A DNA stretch of 64,000 nucleotides from Rhizoclosmatium globosum (GCA_002104985.1 MCGO01000029.1:248001-312000), one strand, 5' to 3'; shown: positions 35,344 through 46,422, counted from the stretch's first letter. The notes: generated by a model from the letters alone, not told the origin. A program made the numbers and translations.

Positions 35344-35775
35344 TCACTTCCAATTCCGAGTCATGCTCTCGCCTTGTGTCTGATTAGTGTTCTGGTTGAT
35401 GTCCCACAGCCACGAAACCTTGTCCAAGTGAGGTGTGCAAGTTGACAGCATATCGCAAAAGGTTGGCTGAGCCGGTTTCAAGTCTGGAGTGTAAAAGGAG
35501 TCCTTTAGCTGCTGCTGGGATTGATGAGCCACACTAGGCTCTATGACAGGTGAGCTGACAACCCTTTGTCTCCCGTATCTCCGAGATAGGCGCAAGAAAT
35601 GACGGCGAGCGTCGAGTCCTCGCATCCCCTTGCTGCCAAGGTACTTCCTAAGACTTGATTTAAACCCGCCGAATGCGCGGGCGAGGTCGGCTGGCAGAGC
35701 CGCGCGTGAGCGGTGTGGGTTCGAGAGAGGGTGGAAGAGTGATTGTGCTTCAAGTAGGAAGTGGTCGGGAGACAT
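35344..35775 (-). CDS. Orphan protein B, paralogue of gene at 34135
   Basis: A 143-residue frame from the ATG at 35775 (MSPDHFLLEAQSLFHPL). The conserved core with copy A is GGFKSSLRKYLGSKGMRGLDARRHFLRLSRRY. The region is more G/C-rich than copy A and keeps clean reading, so copy B may be the functional member. The C-terminus is Gln/Asn-rich and unlike copy A. No known domain; the arginine-rich LDARRHFLRLSRRYGRQR helix suggests nucleic acid or acidic-partner binding. Promoter would be in the 600 bp before the C2H2 gene. Confidence 0.6.
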   Translation of the reverse strand: MSPDHFLLEAQSLFHPLSNPHRSRAALPADLARAFGGFKSSLRKYLGSKGMRGLDARRHFLRLSRRYGRQRVVSSPVIEPSVAHQSQQQLKDSFYTPDLKPAQPTFCDMLSTCTPHLDKVSWLWDINQNTNQTQGESMTRNWK

Positions 35776-36380
35776 TTTTCTTGATAGTTGGTTGATGGGT
35801 TATTTGGGAGTGAAAGAATGCGAAGCAGTTGATTGGGAAGGACTTTTGATTTTTTTAGGGAGAGCCCGGCCTTTGTCTTCATCACCTTATAAAATTTTGC
35901 CCGCGTCACAACCTTTCGGCTTTTGTTCCCGTCATCCGAACCGGCAAATTTGATGATTCTGGTTTGTCACCTGCTCTTCAGACACCGAATAATAAGAAAG
36001 TCGCCAGCTGTATGGAAATAATTTCTACAGGATTTCTTTACGTTCAAATCCCTCCACAATTTTATGACACCTACCGGTAATTACTTATCGAGCACCTGTC
36101 CTGTACGTAAGTACGACAAGGCAGCATTCAAGAATTCTTTGCAAATACTTCATAATGAGTCAGCTACAGACTATAGGCTTGAGGTTTTGGGTTGTTCGCC
36201 CCTTACGTCAGGCCATAAAAATTGGTGGGAAACTGGTGAGGTAATCGTTTTCATTTTGTGTCTTGCGTCTTAAGTTGTCAGTGAAATTCTCAGCAACAGG
36301 AAAGCCAATCAAGATTCAACAAATACGTTAAAGGTGATATATTAACAGCAATAAACTAATGTCGAGCTAAATAAGAGCCA
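35776..36380. other. Intergenic, no gene seen
   Basis: This 605-bp stretch lies between orphan B (start) and the 3' end of the C2H2 gene. No supported feature. Confidence 0.5.
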
Positions 36381-38862
36381 TTAACCTTTCGCAATCCCTC
36401 TCAGTCCTTTACATCGTCCCTTAATGTGTCTTTGCAATGCATCGTTCCTTGAAAGCGGAGACAATCAGTAATCCTTTCATCAACACTTCAGCTAAATGCA
36501 TACCTTGTAAAAGTCTTTGGACACGTTTCACACTTGAAAGTCCCGCCTCCGTGAGTGGTAGTTTCGTGTCTCTTCAAATCATGTTTCCGCAAAAACTATA
36601 TCGTCCCAAAAAACACGTTAGAATAGTTGCAACATCAATTTTGCATAACTTACCGGCCGTTGACAATGTGTGCAGACATACGGCATAGCTGCAGCACCAC
36701 CAACAGAACCTCGTTCGATTTCAGAAGCACGACTGATACTCGAAACCTCTGAATCTAGAGCAGGTCTTTTACGACCAAGACTTCCAAACTTTGAGTCCAC
36801 ATCTGTTGTTGAAAAGTCTCCATCGTCGGAATCGTTTCCTTGTACATCCATACACTCTGCAGTAGTGACTGGAGTTGGTAGAATTGACTGATCAAGCGGA
36901 GATGGAGATGGCGGTGATTCAATGACTTTTGAGAACAAGGATCTTTATAGTAGTACAAGTTAGTTTTCGAGAATAGGGTACAACAGGTTGCAACAAAAAA
37001 ACTCACTTTCCGCTACCAAGACTCAACGCTATCGTACTCAACCTCTTTTTCAAAGTCGACACGTTACTCTTTTCTTTCATGGCACTTGTCTCAACGTTAT
37101 TTTGATCTTCACCGCGTTCATCGTCGCCATCACTATTTGCTTCTTCCTTCACTTGAGCCGAGGCACCACCTCCAAACAGCGCACTAAGCGGTCTCGACAG
37201 CCGTCGCGAAAGCTTTTTCCGATTATTGTCCATTCCCTCCTCATCGCCTCCACTTTGCTGTTCAACAGTCCCATTATTTCGCGAGAACCATGAAGCCGAG
37301 GCATTCAATCCACCCAAGAACGAAATCCGTTTCTTTAGCTTCTGTTCCGTTTGTTGTTGTTGTTGTTGAGGTTCTGCGGTCATTGCAGAAACCACGGTTT
37401 TGGCTGAAATGTAGAGGTCATCAATCATCGCGTCCGAATCTTCATCGTCGTTCCCACTATTCCCTTCCATACTCGTCGGTGCTGTTACTAGTGGTGCCAC
37501 TGATTGCTGGGGTGGTTGAGCAACCACGTGCTCAATTGGAGGCTGAATAAATTGTTGCTGAATAGGGTTTAAGATTTCTGGCGTAATTGCAGCCAAGAGA
37601 GTAGGTTCTTGCGGTATCAGGGGTCGAGAGAGTGATGATTTTCCGGATGCAGGTTGTCGAGGGATTGATGGAATAGAGTGGATATCAGATTGGAATTGCA
37701 TTGATGTAAAGTCCAAGGATGGCTGCATTTGTACAGGTGCAGGAGTGGGGGTCAATAAAACAGGTGTGAATGCTAGGGTTGATGAAGGTGATATCACTGG
37801 AGCCGAAATCAGTACCGGTTGAATAGGTTGTTGAGATATTGCTTCGGCTGCGAGTGTGAGTCTTTGTTCTGGCGTTAGAGAGGCGACTAGAGCTGCTGCT
37901 TGGAACTGGAATTGTTGTTGTTGCTGTTGTTGGTGGATTTGTTGTAGTTGTATTTGTTGCAGTTGATGTTGCTGCATCTGTTCCAGCTGCTGTTGTTGAT
38001 GGAATAGATGAAGTTGTTGCTGCTGTTGTTGTTGTTGCTGTTGCTGTTCGACTGTAGGAAAGAAGCCCGGCGGAGGTTGATTTAGGGGAGGCCCTTGGAA
38101 GCCCAGCTGAGGGACAGGCATCATTGAGGGAGGGGGTTGAGTAAAGTCCGGGTATAGTATAGGCTGTATAGCTGGTGGTTGTGGTTGAAGCTGTAGAGGA
38201 TCCTGTGAGAAAGAAGGCACTTCGAGTTGGTTTGCCTCCATCTCGGGTCTCTGAAGCATCGCCGAGTCTCCGTCCACATCCGGCCCAAGTTCCAGCGGCT
38301 TATCCAGTCCAAACAGTTCGAATCCACCGGCAACGAAGGGGTCGCTCTTCCTCAGTCGCTGCTTCCTAGCCAGGCTCTCGTCGGTCGGAGCAGCCAGACC
38401 TTCGCCCTCCCGAACCTCCCGAAGCGGTTCCACCTGAGCACTGCCTCCAAACGAGAAGACCGGCTGCTCGGATGCGGGTACTTCGGCGGCCTGGTTGGCG
38501 GTGTGTCCAAGCCCAACTTGAAGAGAGTGAGACTCAGCCCGGCCAATCACAACGCCGTCCATCGCTTCGCCGCACTCAAACGAAAGCATTTCATCGCCGA
38601 GCTTCGAGTGCCGCACGCTCGGCTCCATCAGGTTCCGGATGAAGTGGTCCGAGTTGCGGTTGAGATTGCGGTTCGTTGTCTCGGCGTCCACCATCATCAC
38701 TGAGTCTCGCAGTCGCGGGTGCGGTATCATGTTATTGCTGGTGTTGGTGGGATCGCCATTCATAGCTCCGATGCTGCTTGTTTCGGCTTGCTTGATGACC
38801 GAATTCGGAAAAAAAAACAAGTGGATATTGTTGTTCATTATGAGGGGAGAAATGAATGCCAT
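36381..38862 (-). CDS. C2H2 zinc-finger transcription factor 1, poly-Q
   Basis: Four exons (37007-38862, 36654-36942, 36504-36595, 36381-36447) give 767 aa. The long first part is low complexity: Gln runs, Pro-rich stretches, a LVASLTPEQRLTLAAEAIS motif and an RKKLSRRLSRPLSALF basic block. Two C2H2 fingers lie at the C-terminus, rebuilt only by splicing: YVCTHCQRPFLRKHDLKRHE and FKCETCPKTFTRNDALQRHI, ended by KGRCKGLRG. The His after DLKRH and the final RC fit fungal C2H2/C2HC pairs. A nuclear sequence-specific regulator is likely; target unknown. The gene 72 bp upstream is a paralogue. All introns are in positions shared with that paralogue, inside or next to the fingers. Confidence 0.87.
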
Positions 38863-38934
38863 TTACTCATCATTACGTCATTTATACAATCCTTCAGACA
38901 TCCGCTTCTTAGTATACAGGCCGACACACCATTA

Positions 38935-39881
38935 TCATACTTCAGGCTGCCCACCATTTGGTTGTGGACCCCGACAACGTCCCTTTTGATGCCTTCTTAA
39001 TCCATCCAATCTATAGAAAGCACCTAGGTTAGCCTTTCGATTTGTAATGCACCTGATACAAACCTCTTGAACTTTTGGAGGCACACGTCACACTGGATAG
39101 TTTCCACTTCTGAACTATGATGTGTTGTAATAACATGTCGTTTGAAGTCATGTTTCCTCAAGAACTATAAAATTGAGAGTAATTATTAGTTGATGTCTTG
39201 ACAGAACTTGTTTCCTCTTAGATCCTTCGTCTCTCTTCTGCACCTCCATGCAACATACATTCTCCTATAACATGTTCACTTCGCTCACAAACTCACAACC
39301 TCTCGTTTCTCTCCTGACCATCTCATATCAAAAAATCAAACACTTACCGATCGACCACATTCAATACACAAGAACGGTTTCACAACACCAGAATTCTTTT
39401 CAATTCCTCCATGTCCTGAACTGTTCATACGCGGACTGCCAACATGACTCCCCGTTGAACTCCGATGACTTGTTTGAGAACCACCCCATTCACCGTCACT
39501 TGAGAATCCACTCTCAGAACCATTATTGCTGCTCACGTATCCGCACTGGTTCAAGATAGCGTCGAGACTCATTACTGAATAAGGGTTGTAAGTTGCTGGT
39601 TGTTGCTGTTGCTGTTGCTGTTGGTTGATTGCAGCCTGTTCGTCTGCACTCAAACAGTCAAATCGCTGAAGCGGAAGCGCATCAACAAGAAATGGATCCG
39701 GATTGGGGCCGCCTGCGTTCGATTCGTCAATGTTCGCATTCACGGCCGCCGCTGCGAGTGCAAGTCGCTGGGCTGGCGTCAACGCGGCGACAAGGGACAG
39801 AGCGAGGCTCCCAAACGCATCATCTTTGGTGGCGGCGGCTGTAGTGGTGGTGGTGGTGCCTGGGATGACGCACAAGCCCAA
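38935..39881 (-). CDS. C2H2 zinc-finger transcription factor 2, 5' end unresolved
   Basis: Paralogue of the gene downstream. It shares the motif LVAALTPAQRLALAAAAV, poly-Q, and fingers FLCIECGRSFLRKHDFKRHV and IQCDVCLQKFKRLDGLRRHQ, spliced at the same places (39348-39881, 39064-39164, 38935-39010). The first linker intron is 183 nt. About 236 residues are readable, but there is no in-frame ATG before the conserved motif: the frame runs back to a T9 run (39882-39890 on the plus strand) and a stop just beyond it. The upstream gene's stop lies only about 30 bp further on. The original N-terminus therefore looks cut off or interrupted at the boundary to the accessory region. The first in-frame ATG (MSLDAILNQCG) would drop the conserved motif. 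Confidence 0.75.
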
Positions 39882-39910
39882 TTTTTTTTTGACTCAAAGA
39901 TATCTGTTTA

Positions 39911-42900
39911 TTAACCCCAAATATGTTGGGTAAGCAACTCAAAAATTTCTTCACAACGTAACTTTGAATGGCTCAAGAATGTGGAGGATGATTCTTCAGC
40001 GGCCATGATCAATTCAGCTGTCACTTCGTCGGATACGTTACATCGTTCATGAGGATTGAATATCCCTCCAGGATGACCCAATTTCATCACAGCTTGGGCC
40101 AAAACATCTCTGTGTTTTTCCAAAATTATCTCGGCATGGTAAAAGGACGTGAAAGCATAATCCGTCACAATCTGTTGACCACATGCTTCAAAACCTTTCT
40201 GCAGAACTTCTTCATGAGCACGGTTCTTCCTCTGTTGGCTTGACCAGTCTGTCATTTCTAAAAACACCTCCGCACATTCCACGGGCGATGAGGGAACTCT
40301 GAATTTGTGGATTTCCTTTTCCGAGGGCTTTGCTTCCTTGTTTGATACAGAGTCGTATTGCTCGTGTTTAGTTGAATCGAATGTGGTATTCAGGGCTGAG
40401 TCGTTAGGCTGACCGTTCTCTGTTGAATTAGATGGAGCGAAAGGCAAATCTCCAGTCTGGACATACTGAGCTGAATCAGGCGATATATTTGCAGGATCCT
40501 TTTTGTTGAGACTGTTTCTTACGGGATAATTTGCAATGGTCTCGTCTGGCTGGTGGTTATTCCCCTCAATCGTGACAATCCCAATACCACATTCTAAGAA
40601 TATCTGAACAATGGAATCAAGCCTTGTTTCAACACTGTTTTTCTCCAAAAGAGACGGAAGAGCGCCAATAAGCTTAATAACAGCGTCACTTTTCTTTGGG
40701 TTGTTTGACAACAAAAATTGTTGAAAAGTATTCAAGACAGCATATACGCCACCACCCACCACTGCTGACAAAGGGCTGATAAGATTATTTATCACGGCTT
40801 CAATTAGAGAAGAGTTGACAGCTCCTCCAGTAGCAAATAAAGCGACATGAGGAGCAATTGTTGCAACAACATTGAAGAGCAAAGCTTTATCAGTGACTAA
40901 CGACGTGTTTGACTTGAGCTTTCGATTTTCATGGGCAAGATCTTTGATGATGGAGCGGGAAAGGTTCAAAGTAGCGACAGTCATTGAATTCTTTGGAGTG
41001 ACGTTTGAATAACTGTAAAATCTTGTGAAATCATCGTGGAACTCAGGGCTGTCGGTGGAATTCAATTTCATATCGTTACCATACAAGAACGAATTGAACT
41101 CGTCTAAGTGAGCAGTCCTGCTCCAAATGTTTTGGTAGACACTGTTGGCAAGATCGTTCAATTCAGCCCTGGCGGAAAGAACAGCATCTTTGTTTGCACG
41201 GCTCAAAACCCTTAAAATCTCGATTTTCAGGGAAGGTTGATTCTTTTCGAGAGTCTAGATGGAGGTGTCAAAGAACATCAGCAGAGTTTCGGTTAACTCA
41301 CCTTGTATTTTATATTGACCCACTTTTCCAAAAGGGAAGCATATTTTTCTTCCAATGTTGACGATACAATTGAGTGGAAAAAAGAACGCAAGCTTATCTG
41401 GCTAATTAGAAGAGAAAGCTGTAAGTTAAACTTGTCAGTTGAAATGGTTGATACAGGTAAGGCATATATATTGCAACGCAGCCTGAACCATTTTTTGGCC
41501 ACCTCATCTTCACAATTTAAGTCCTCTTGCCAGCCAGGGCAAAGGGCTTTGTATTTCTCGGGTATCACAGGCTCCTCTTCAGGTGGTTCGTCAGTCATTC
41601 CTTTCAAAAATGTGAATACATCCATATTGGTTTCAGGAATTCTTTTCACCACCTATTCATCCATCAAAATCATATAATTTGAGTAAACTTACTTACTGTA
41701 TGAATAAATTGAATCATTTCGTTCGCAGAGCTACCGGCTATACTGCATCCTTTTTTGTATGCATCCAATAAAATGAGGAAGTGTTCTTGTTTACTTTTTT
41801 CAGCAGCGTCAATTTCTTTCTTCAAACGTTCATTTTCCAGATTCAGGGCTTTTAAGAGTTGGCGAACTTCGGCATCAATGCCGTTGATTGAGTAATCTTC
41901 CAACAGTTTTCCAAAGCCTTCAATGCTCTTAATGACAGTAATATTTTCAGACTTGCAATAGGATTCCAACCAAGTGTCCACGGCTAGTTTCGCTAAACTG
42001 GTTGGCTTTGTTGAAAACGCGAAGACTATTTTGGATCGTTTGGGAACCACAAACTTTTCTTCCAAATCCGTGAAAATTTTATGGGGAAATTTGTGCCGAC
42101 CGCTTACAACCAAATCCTTATTCATTTCGTCGAAACGGGAGAGCACAGTAATAACTTCAAATTTGGGATTTTCTTTTAAAATGCTGTCATATGCTTTTTC
42201 AAGTTCGCGAACAAGATAAGAGCATTCCGAGTTATTATTTAGGCGATTAACGAAGACAGCAACAGCTCCAGGACGGCTGACCTGTTTCCAATAGAATGAG
42301 ACCACAGCTTTTCTGCGTGAATTGCTATCATCATACTCTATATTTTCTCCGTTCGCGTTTTTGACTTCAAGAGTTGCAAATGGTTGGGAACCTGGAAGGT
42401 CATACATACTGACGCCAAGTACCTTACAGTTTGGATCAACAATATCCATTGTAATTAACTTGGAGAGATCCAAGCAGTTTCCTGCTTGTGATTCCTTGCA
42501 AGCATCCGAAAGATCAGCATTATAACTCTCCAGAGTCTGATTCTCTTCTATTTGATAGTTTAGATATTTTATTGCGTAAAACGAGGAGACTCACTCTGTA
42601 CAATAAATGCTTGCTCTATGTTTGGTCCACCACAGGTACTCGACAAAATCCTACACGATCTTGTCTTTCCCGAAGAAAAGATCATAAGGGTTGGGTAGCG
42701 CGTTCCAGTTCCTTCGGCTGAGTGCAGTTCAACACCTGTAACAGTCTTCACAAGGTAAGATTTTCCACCGCTTTCATGGCCAAAGATAACCAGTTGCTTT
42801 GTTTGAGGATCTTGCAGAATGCTTTTGACTTCGCTTTCAGGAGAGTCTGCCAGACAACGGCGAGAAGATGTGATCCATGTCAATGCCGCACTACTGTTTT

Positions 42901-43091
42901 AAGTTACTAAGTTAGTACTTTCTCTTGACCATCACTACCTACCGATCAGCATGGTGCACCTGTTTACCAGTTGTGATTGGGTGAGATGCGTTGGGTCTTC
43001 TCGGTGGCGAAGAAGGGGGAGTACTTTCCTCCTTTCCATTCCAAGACAACCTTTTCATTTTGGGAGACAATATGATTCGTGAGTGTTCCAT
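39911..43091 (-). CDS. Dynamin-like large GTPase
   Basis: Five exons (42943-43091, 42595-42893, 41697-42547, 41302-41652, 39911-41254) join in frame to 997 aa. The GTPase domain shows the P loop GHESGGKS, a switch I TGTRYP, G3 DLPG (YDLPGSQPF) and a G4-like LSRFDEMN, the dynamin-superfamily pattern with G3 DLPG. The middle and C-terminal regions are helical with coiled-coil-like LNLENERLKKEIDAAEKSKQ. A hydrophobic stretch (VVATIAPHVALFATGGAV, then ISPLSAVVGGGVYAVL) could insert in membrane. No PH domain is seen, and the stalk is not assigned with confidence. It is neither Vps1 nor Mgm1 nor Dnm1 by length and sequence. Role could be membrane remodelling or defence; unknown. It borders the mobile-DNA region. 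Confidence 0.75.
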
Positions 43092-43234
43092 GCTCTACAA
43101 ATAGGCACCACGTGCAAAAGAGCGCTCTGCACGTGCAAAATTGTGAGAAAATTGTGGACACTGGGCAAAATACGGTTCAAGAATTTGAAATTCAGATTTC
43201 CAATCCAATGAAACTAAGAAGAAGAGAAGGAGTA

Positions 43235-43581
43235 AGCGGTGCGGGGCAACCCCGTGGGGTAAACTCGGACCCGAAGCGTCGGGGGTCGGGTCGGATTTTG
43301 CCCCGAATACCCCGTCGGGGTAGCCTAAGGTACTTTCTTCCATATGTTACGTGTGTGTTTCCTTGTTTTTCTTTATTTATATCTAAAATGAGAGACGCAA
43401 TAAATGACAAGATTGTGAGATTAACACTGTATTTATTAGTGCAATGAGGATAGTTGGGGTATTGGTGAATTATCTGTTTAATGTTCGGGTTATTTATAAT
43501 TGTCGGGGCACCCCGAATACCCCGAGAACCTGAACTGGTCATCCGGGTTTGACCCCAAAACCGACCCGAACCCGCACCGCT
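43235..43581. mobile_element. Short TIR element (MITE candidate), 347 bp
   Basis: The ends are inverted copies: AGCGGTGCGGG at 43235-43245 and CCCGCACCGCT at 43571-43581. The interior is full of G/C-rich short inverted repeats (CCCCGAATACCCCG twice, and GGGTCGGGTCGG). No ORF fits and no target-site duplication is obvious. Its base composition differs sharply from the flanks. Confidence 0.45.
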
Positions 43582-43674
43582 CGCAACTTAGAAGAAGAGG
43601 AGAGAAAATCTAAAACTGAATGTGAAAATTTGATCAAAGGAACCTGACGCAGTGGTGACCTCTGAGTGTCTGCA

Positions 43675-43742
43675 CTTTAAGTGAAAGAGTGAAGCTCGTG
43701 AGCAAAAGGCCAGAAAGGAAAAGTGGCATTTCTTCACCCAAA
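43675..43742 (+). repeat. Split direct repeat A1
   Basis: Identical to 45830-45897 apart from context. It begins CTTTAAGTGAAAGAGTG and ends TTCTTCACCCAAA. It marks the left end of the DIRS-type element and lies just before the gag-like ATG at 43783. Confidence 0.7.
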
Positions 43743-43782
43743 TCACTGCGAAGCTCCTCGCATCTTTCCTCGTTCACTACAC

Positions 43783-45553
43783 ATGGCCTACGTCCCCGCC
43801 CTCGCAAACGACAACACCAACATCAAGATCAACGACGTACCTCTCAATGCTCTTGGTCAACATGTAACTGACATGGTCGTTGGTCGTTTGCAATTGGTTC
43901 CAGCTGGCGGACTGCTTGCAGACAAACAGAATGCGATCCGAGGCTACATTGAGGGCAATGTTGCAACCCACGCTATTCAAGGTAACCACTACGGATTTGT
44001 GTGTATTGCTGGGATCCCATTCATGCCTGCCCACGCCTTCTTGGCTCTCGTTGCACAAGCCCAAGCGCCACCCGGGAACCACCCTCCCGTAGGACCATTT
44101 CCAGCAGCGGCAGCGATTCCCCAAGCTCCAGCAGCCTCACTTGCACCTGTCGTTCCTCCCGTAATGCCTGCTGTTACTACTGCCACCCCCAATTTCGACA
44201 TCGGGCTCGATTTAGCAGGCCCTACTAAATCTCCTTTGGTAATTGACCCCTGATATCTTGTGTAAACTTTCTTACACAGTTGAGCTACGGGATTGAACCG
44301 AAGGCTGCGGCCGCTGAACTCGGGTCAAGGAATTGGGGCCTGAGGCTAAGCGAACAGTTTGATTCGTGGATCCTGTAGGTTAGCAGTGGCGGGTATCACA
44401 AGTTTGCATCAATGGATGGATCGAAAGTGAGTCACTTCCTTGCACCCATGCCGGAAACAGACTGCCAATGCTGCACCCAACCTTGATGAGCAACTGGGTT
44501 TTGCTCCAAGTCTACAGACTCCAATGCTGTCCAGCGGCGCCCAGTTGTCACATTGGACTCATGACTAGACCCTTCTCTTGTGTTCTACCCCAGTCCAGTA
44601 TTCTGTCTTTTATTTCCACAAAAAGTGTTGCCAGCTAATGCTGATGTTGGGGTTTCCCCCTCAGTTTACTATTCTACACCCATTTGTTACCAGCTGTTGC
44701 TGTTGTGGCCCCAACTCTGTCCAGCAGAGCCCAGATGCCCCAAGTTTTCCCAATATTTTGGATGTTTGCACAACTGAATAAATAGATGATTTTCCGATTG
44801 ATTCCTTACTGGGTTGAGCGTAGAGATTACCTACTACTCCCCTCACACTTCGCTTTTCTAAATTTCCTATGAAAATAGTTGAACCACTACTTTAATGCCG
44901 CTCTCCTGGTTGCATCTCATGCGGAATACAAGTGCAATGGGGAGGACCACGTCAGAGACAATGTCTTTGATTCTCCAGAGTCTGTCAAGGATGCAGTTGC
45001 TGATGCTGTCAAAAAGGCAGGTCTGGTGGAGGCTGTGGATCTGGCTGCTCATGTTGCTCCAGACGGTTCTCAGCTTGTGACCATGGACAAAATGTCACTC
45101 TGGAAGCAGGGCATGAATGCCTTCGATGCTGCCATCAGAAAGCCTCAAAGTGCCAAATGGAGTGGACTTCAAATGGCCCAGGATTTCATGCAATTGTTCC
45201 AACCCAAGTCTCGCAACCCTCTCCTTGAGGAAATGTGCAAAGTCGGTTCTATCCTCAACTCTCAGTTCCTTGTCGCCCAACGCCTTCGTGATGCCACTTC
45301 CCCTGAGCCTTTGGGGAACAATTACCGTACCAGTGCTCGAGGATTTCTGAGACCGCGTCATTCCAACAGTCACTCCCGTGGTTCTGGCTACCGGCGTCAG
45401 ACCGATCGTGATGATCGCGAAGATTATTGTCGTCATGAGGACGATAATGATGACTGTCGTCGTGACGAACGGGACGACTATGATCACCGCCGCAACGACC
45501 GTGAAGACTTTGGAAACAGACGAGCGGGTCGTGCGGGTAACGGTCGCAGATAA
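43783..45553 (+). CDS. Gag-like protein of the DIRS-type element (exons uncertain)
   Basis: The ATG at 43783 opens MAYVPALANDNTNIKINDVP..., a 157-codon frame rich in Ala/Pro at its end. A 225-codon frame (44879-45553) follows: an AG precedes it, and it has no ATG of its own for 60 codons. Splicing from GT at 44239 to AG at 44878 would join them in phase, giving 376 aa, but a shorter intron (44239-44279) also opens a coding-like stretch (LSYGIEPKAAAAELGSRNWG...), so more exons are likely. The C-terminus is rich in Arg, Asp and Gly (RGSGYRRQTDRDDRED..., GRAGNGRR), like RNA-binding Gag proteins. No protease or polymerase was seen. Confidence 0.5.
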
Positions 45554-45754
45554 TGTCACATGCCTATTTCTTTGTTTCTTACTGATTCCAGTTGTCACCA
45601 TGGGCAAGCTGATGTTATGATTTACCAGTTGCCACCAGGGCAATCTGAAGTTACTAAATAAAGTCTGCGTTTAAACGTTATTACAGCCCCCTTTGCTCTC
45701 CTTTCCCTTTCTACTCAGTAATGGTAAGCACACAGCCAGTTGGAATTAAGTATT

Positions 45755-45831
45755 GGAGGAGCAGGCCTTCCAGGCTCCCTTTTCTTGTGGGCATGTTGAC
45801 GCCCATTACTGAATATTTGACTTTTGGGTCT
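45755..45831 (+). repeat. Split direct repeat B1
   Basis: Matches 46168-46243 with a few changes (GAGGAGC, CCTTCCAGGCTCCC, TTGACGCCCATTACTGAAT). Its right end runs straight into repeat A2. Confidence 0.65.
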
Positions 45832-45897
45832 TTAAGTGAAAGAGTGAAGCTCGTGAGCAAAAGGCCAGAAAGGAAAAGTGGCATTTCTTCACCCAAA
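45830..45897 (+). repeat. Split direct repeat A2
   Basis: Second copy of A1, directly after B1. The B1-A2 junction is the expected template-switch site of PAT/Ngaro-type elements. Confidence 0.7.
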
Positions 45898-45951
45898 ACG
45901 CTGCGAAGCGTTGAGAATTTCAACGCTGCGAAGCGTTGAGAATTTCCGAGT
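45898..45951 (+). repeat. Two tandem near-palindromic 25-bp units
   Basis: The unit ACGCTGCGAAGCGTTGAGAA plus five bases occurs twice in a row. Each holds the dyad AACGCT/AGCGTT. It directly follows repeat A2 inside the DIRS-type element. Confidence 0.6.
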
Positions 45952-46167
45952 GCCGCCTCCTCCCCATCCTTCCACCCTTGTAAAACCCATCCATCCCATT
46001 GGGAGTCTTGCCGCAACCCGGCATCTCTTAAGGAATATTGAGGTATATCTTCTTTTATTTAATGAACTAATAAGAGGGTTGCAGCAACCCTCATTTTATG
46101 TCATTCATGTTCACATTGGGTTCGACTCCCAATGGAATGGCATGGGTTTTTGATACAAGTTCCGTGA

Positions 46168-46243
46168 GAGGAGCGAGCCTTCCAGGCTCCCTTTTCTTGC
46201 AGGCGTGTTGACGCCCATTACTGAATATTTGGCTTTTGGGTCT
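46168..46243 (+). repeat. Split direct repeat B2
   Basis: Right-hand copy of repeat B and the probable right end of the element. Between A2 and B2 lies a pair GGGAGTC/GACTCCC that could fold. Confidence 0.65.
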
Positions 46244-46422
46244 AGAAGTCAGTATTACTAAGGTCCTTTGGATGTCCATATTTATTGATGATTGTTCTAT
46301 AACAAGAGAAGAAATGAAGAAGTCGCTCTTGACATAACTTTCAGACGCTCAGAATAGAGTCTGTGTCTTAGAATTACCCAAGAATTTTTCTTTCATCCTT
46401 TCCATTGAACTTGTGCTAGATT

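Larger units (their letters stand above)
43675..46243 (+). mobile_element. DIRS/Ngaro-type element with split direct repeats
   Basis: A 68-bp repeat (A) lies at 43675-43742 and again at 45830-45897. A second repeat (B, about 76 bp, slightly diverged) lies at about 45755-45831 and 46168-46243. The order is A1, gene, B1 directly joined to A2, then B2. That layout is the split-direct-repeat plan of PAT/Ngaro members of the DIRS order. About 2.57 kb is too short for a full element. No RT, RNase H or tyrosine recombinase was seen inside, so this is a non-autonomous or internally deleted copy with a gag-like gene. Confidence 0.6.

Noticed and set aside
46117..46135. T-arm-like hairpin with GGGTTCGACTCCC
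   Set aside because: No acceptor, D or antic. stems around it; part of the inverted pairs inside the DIRS-type element.
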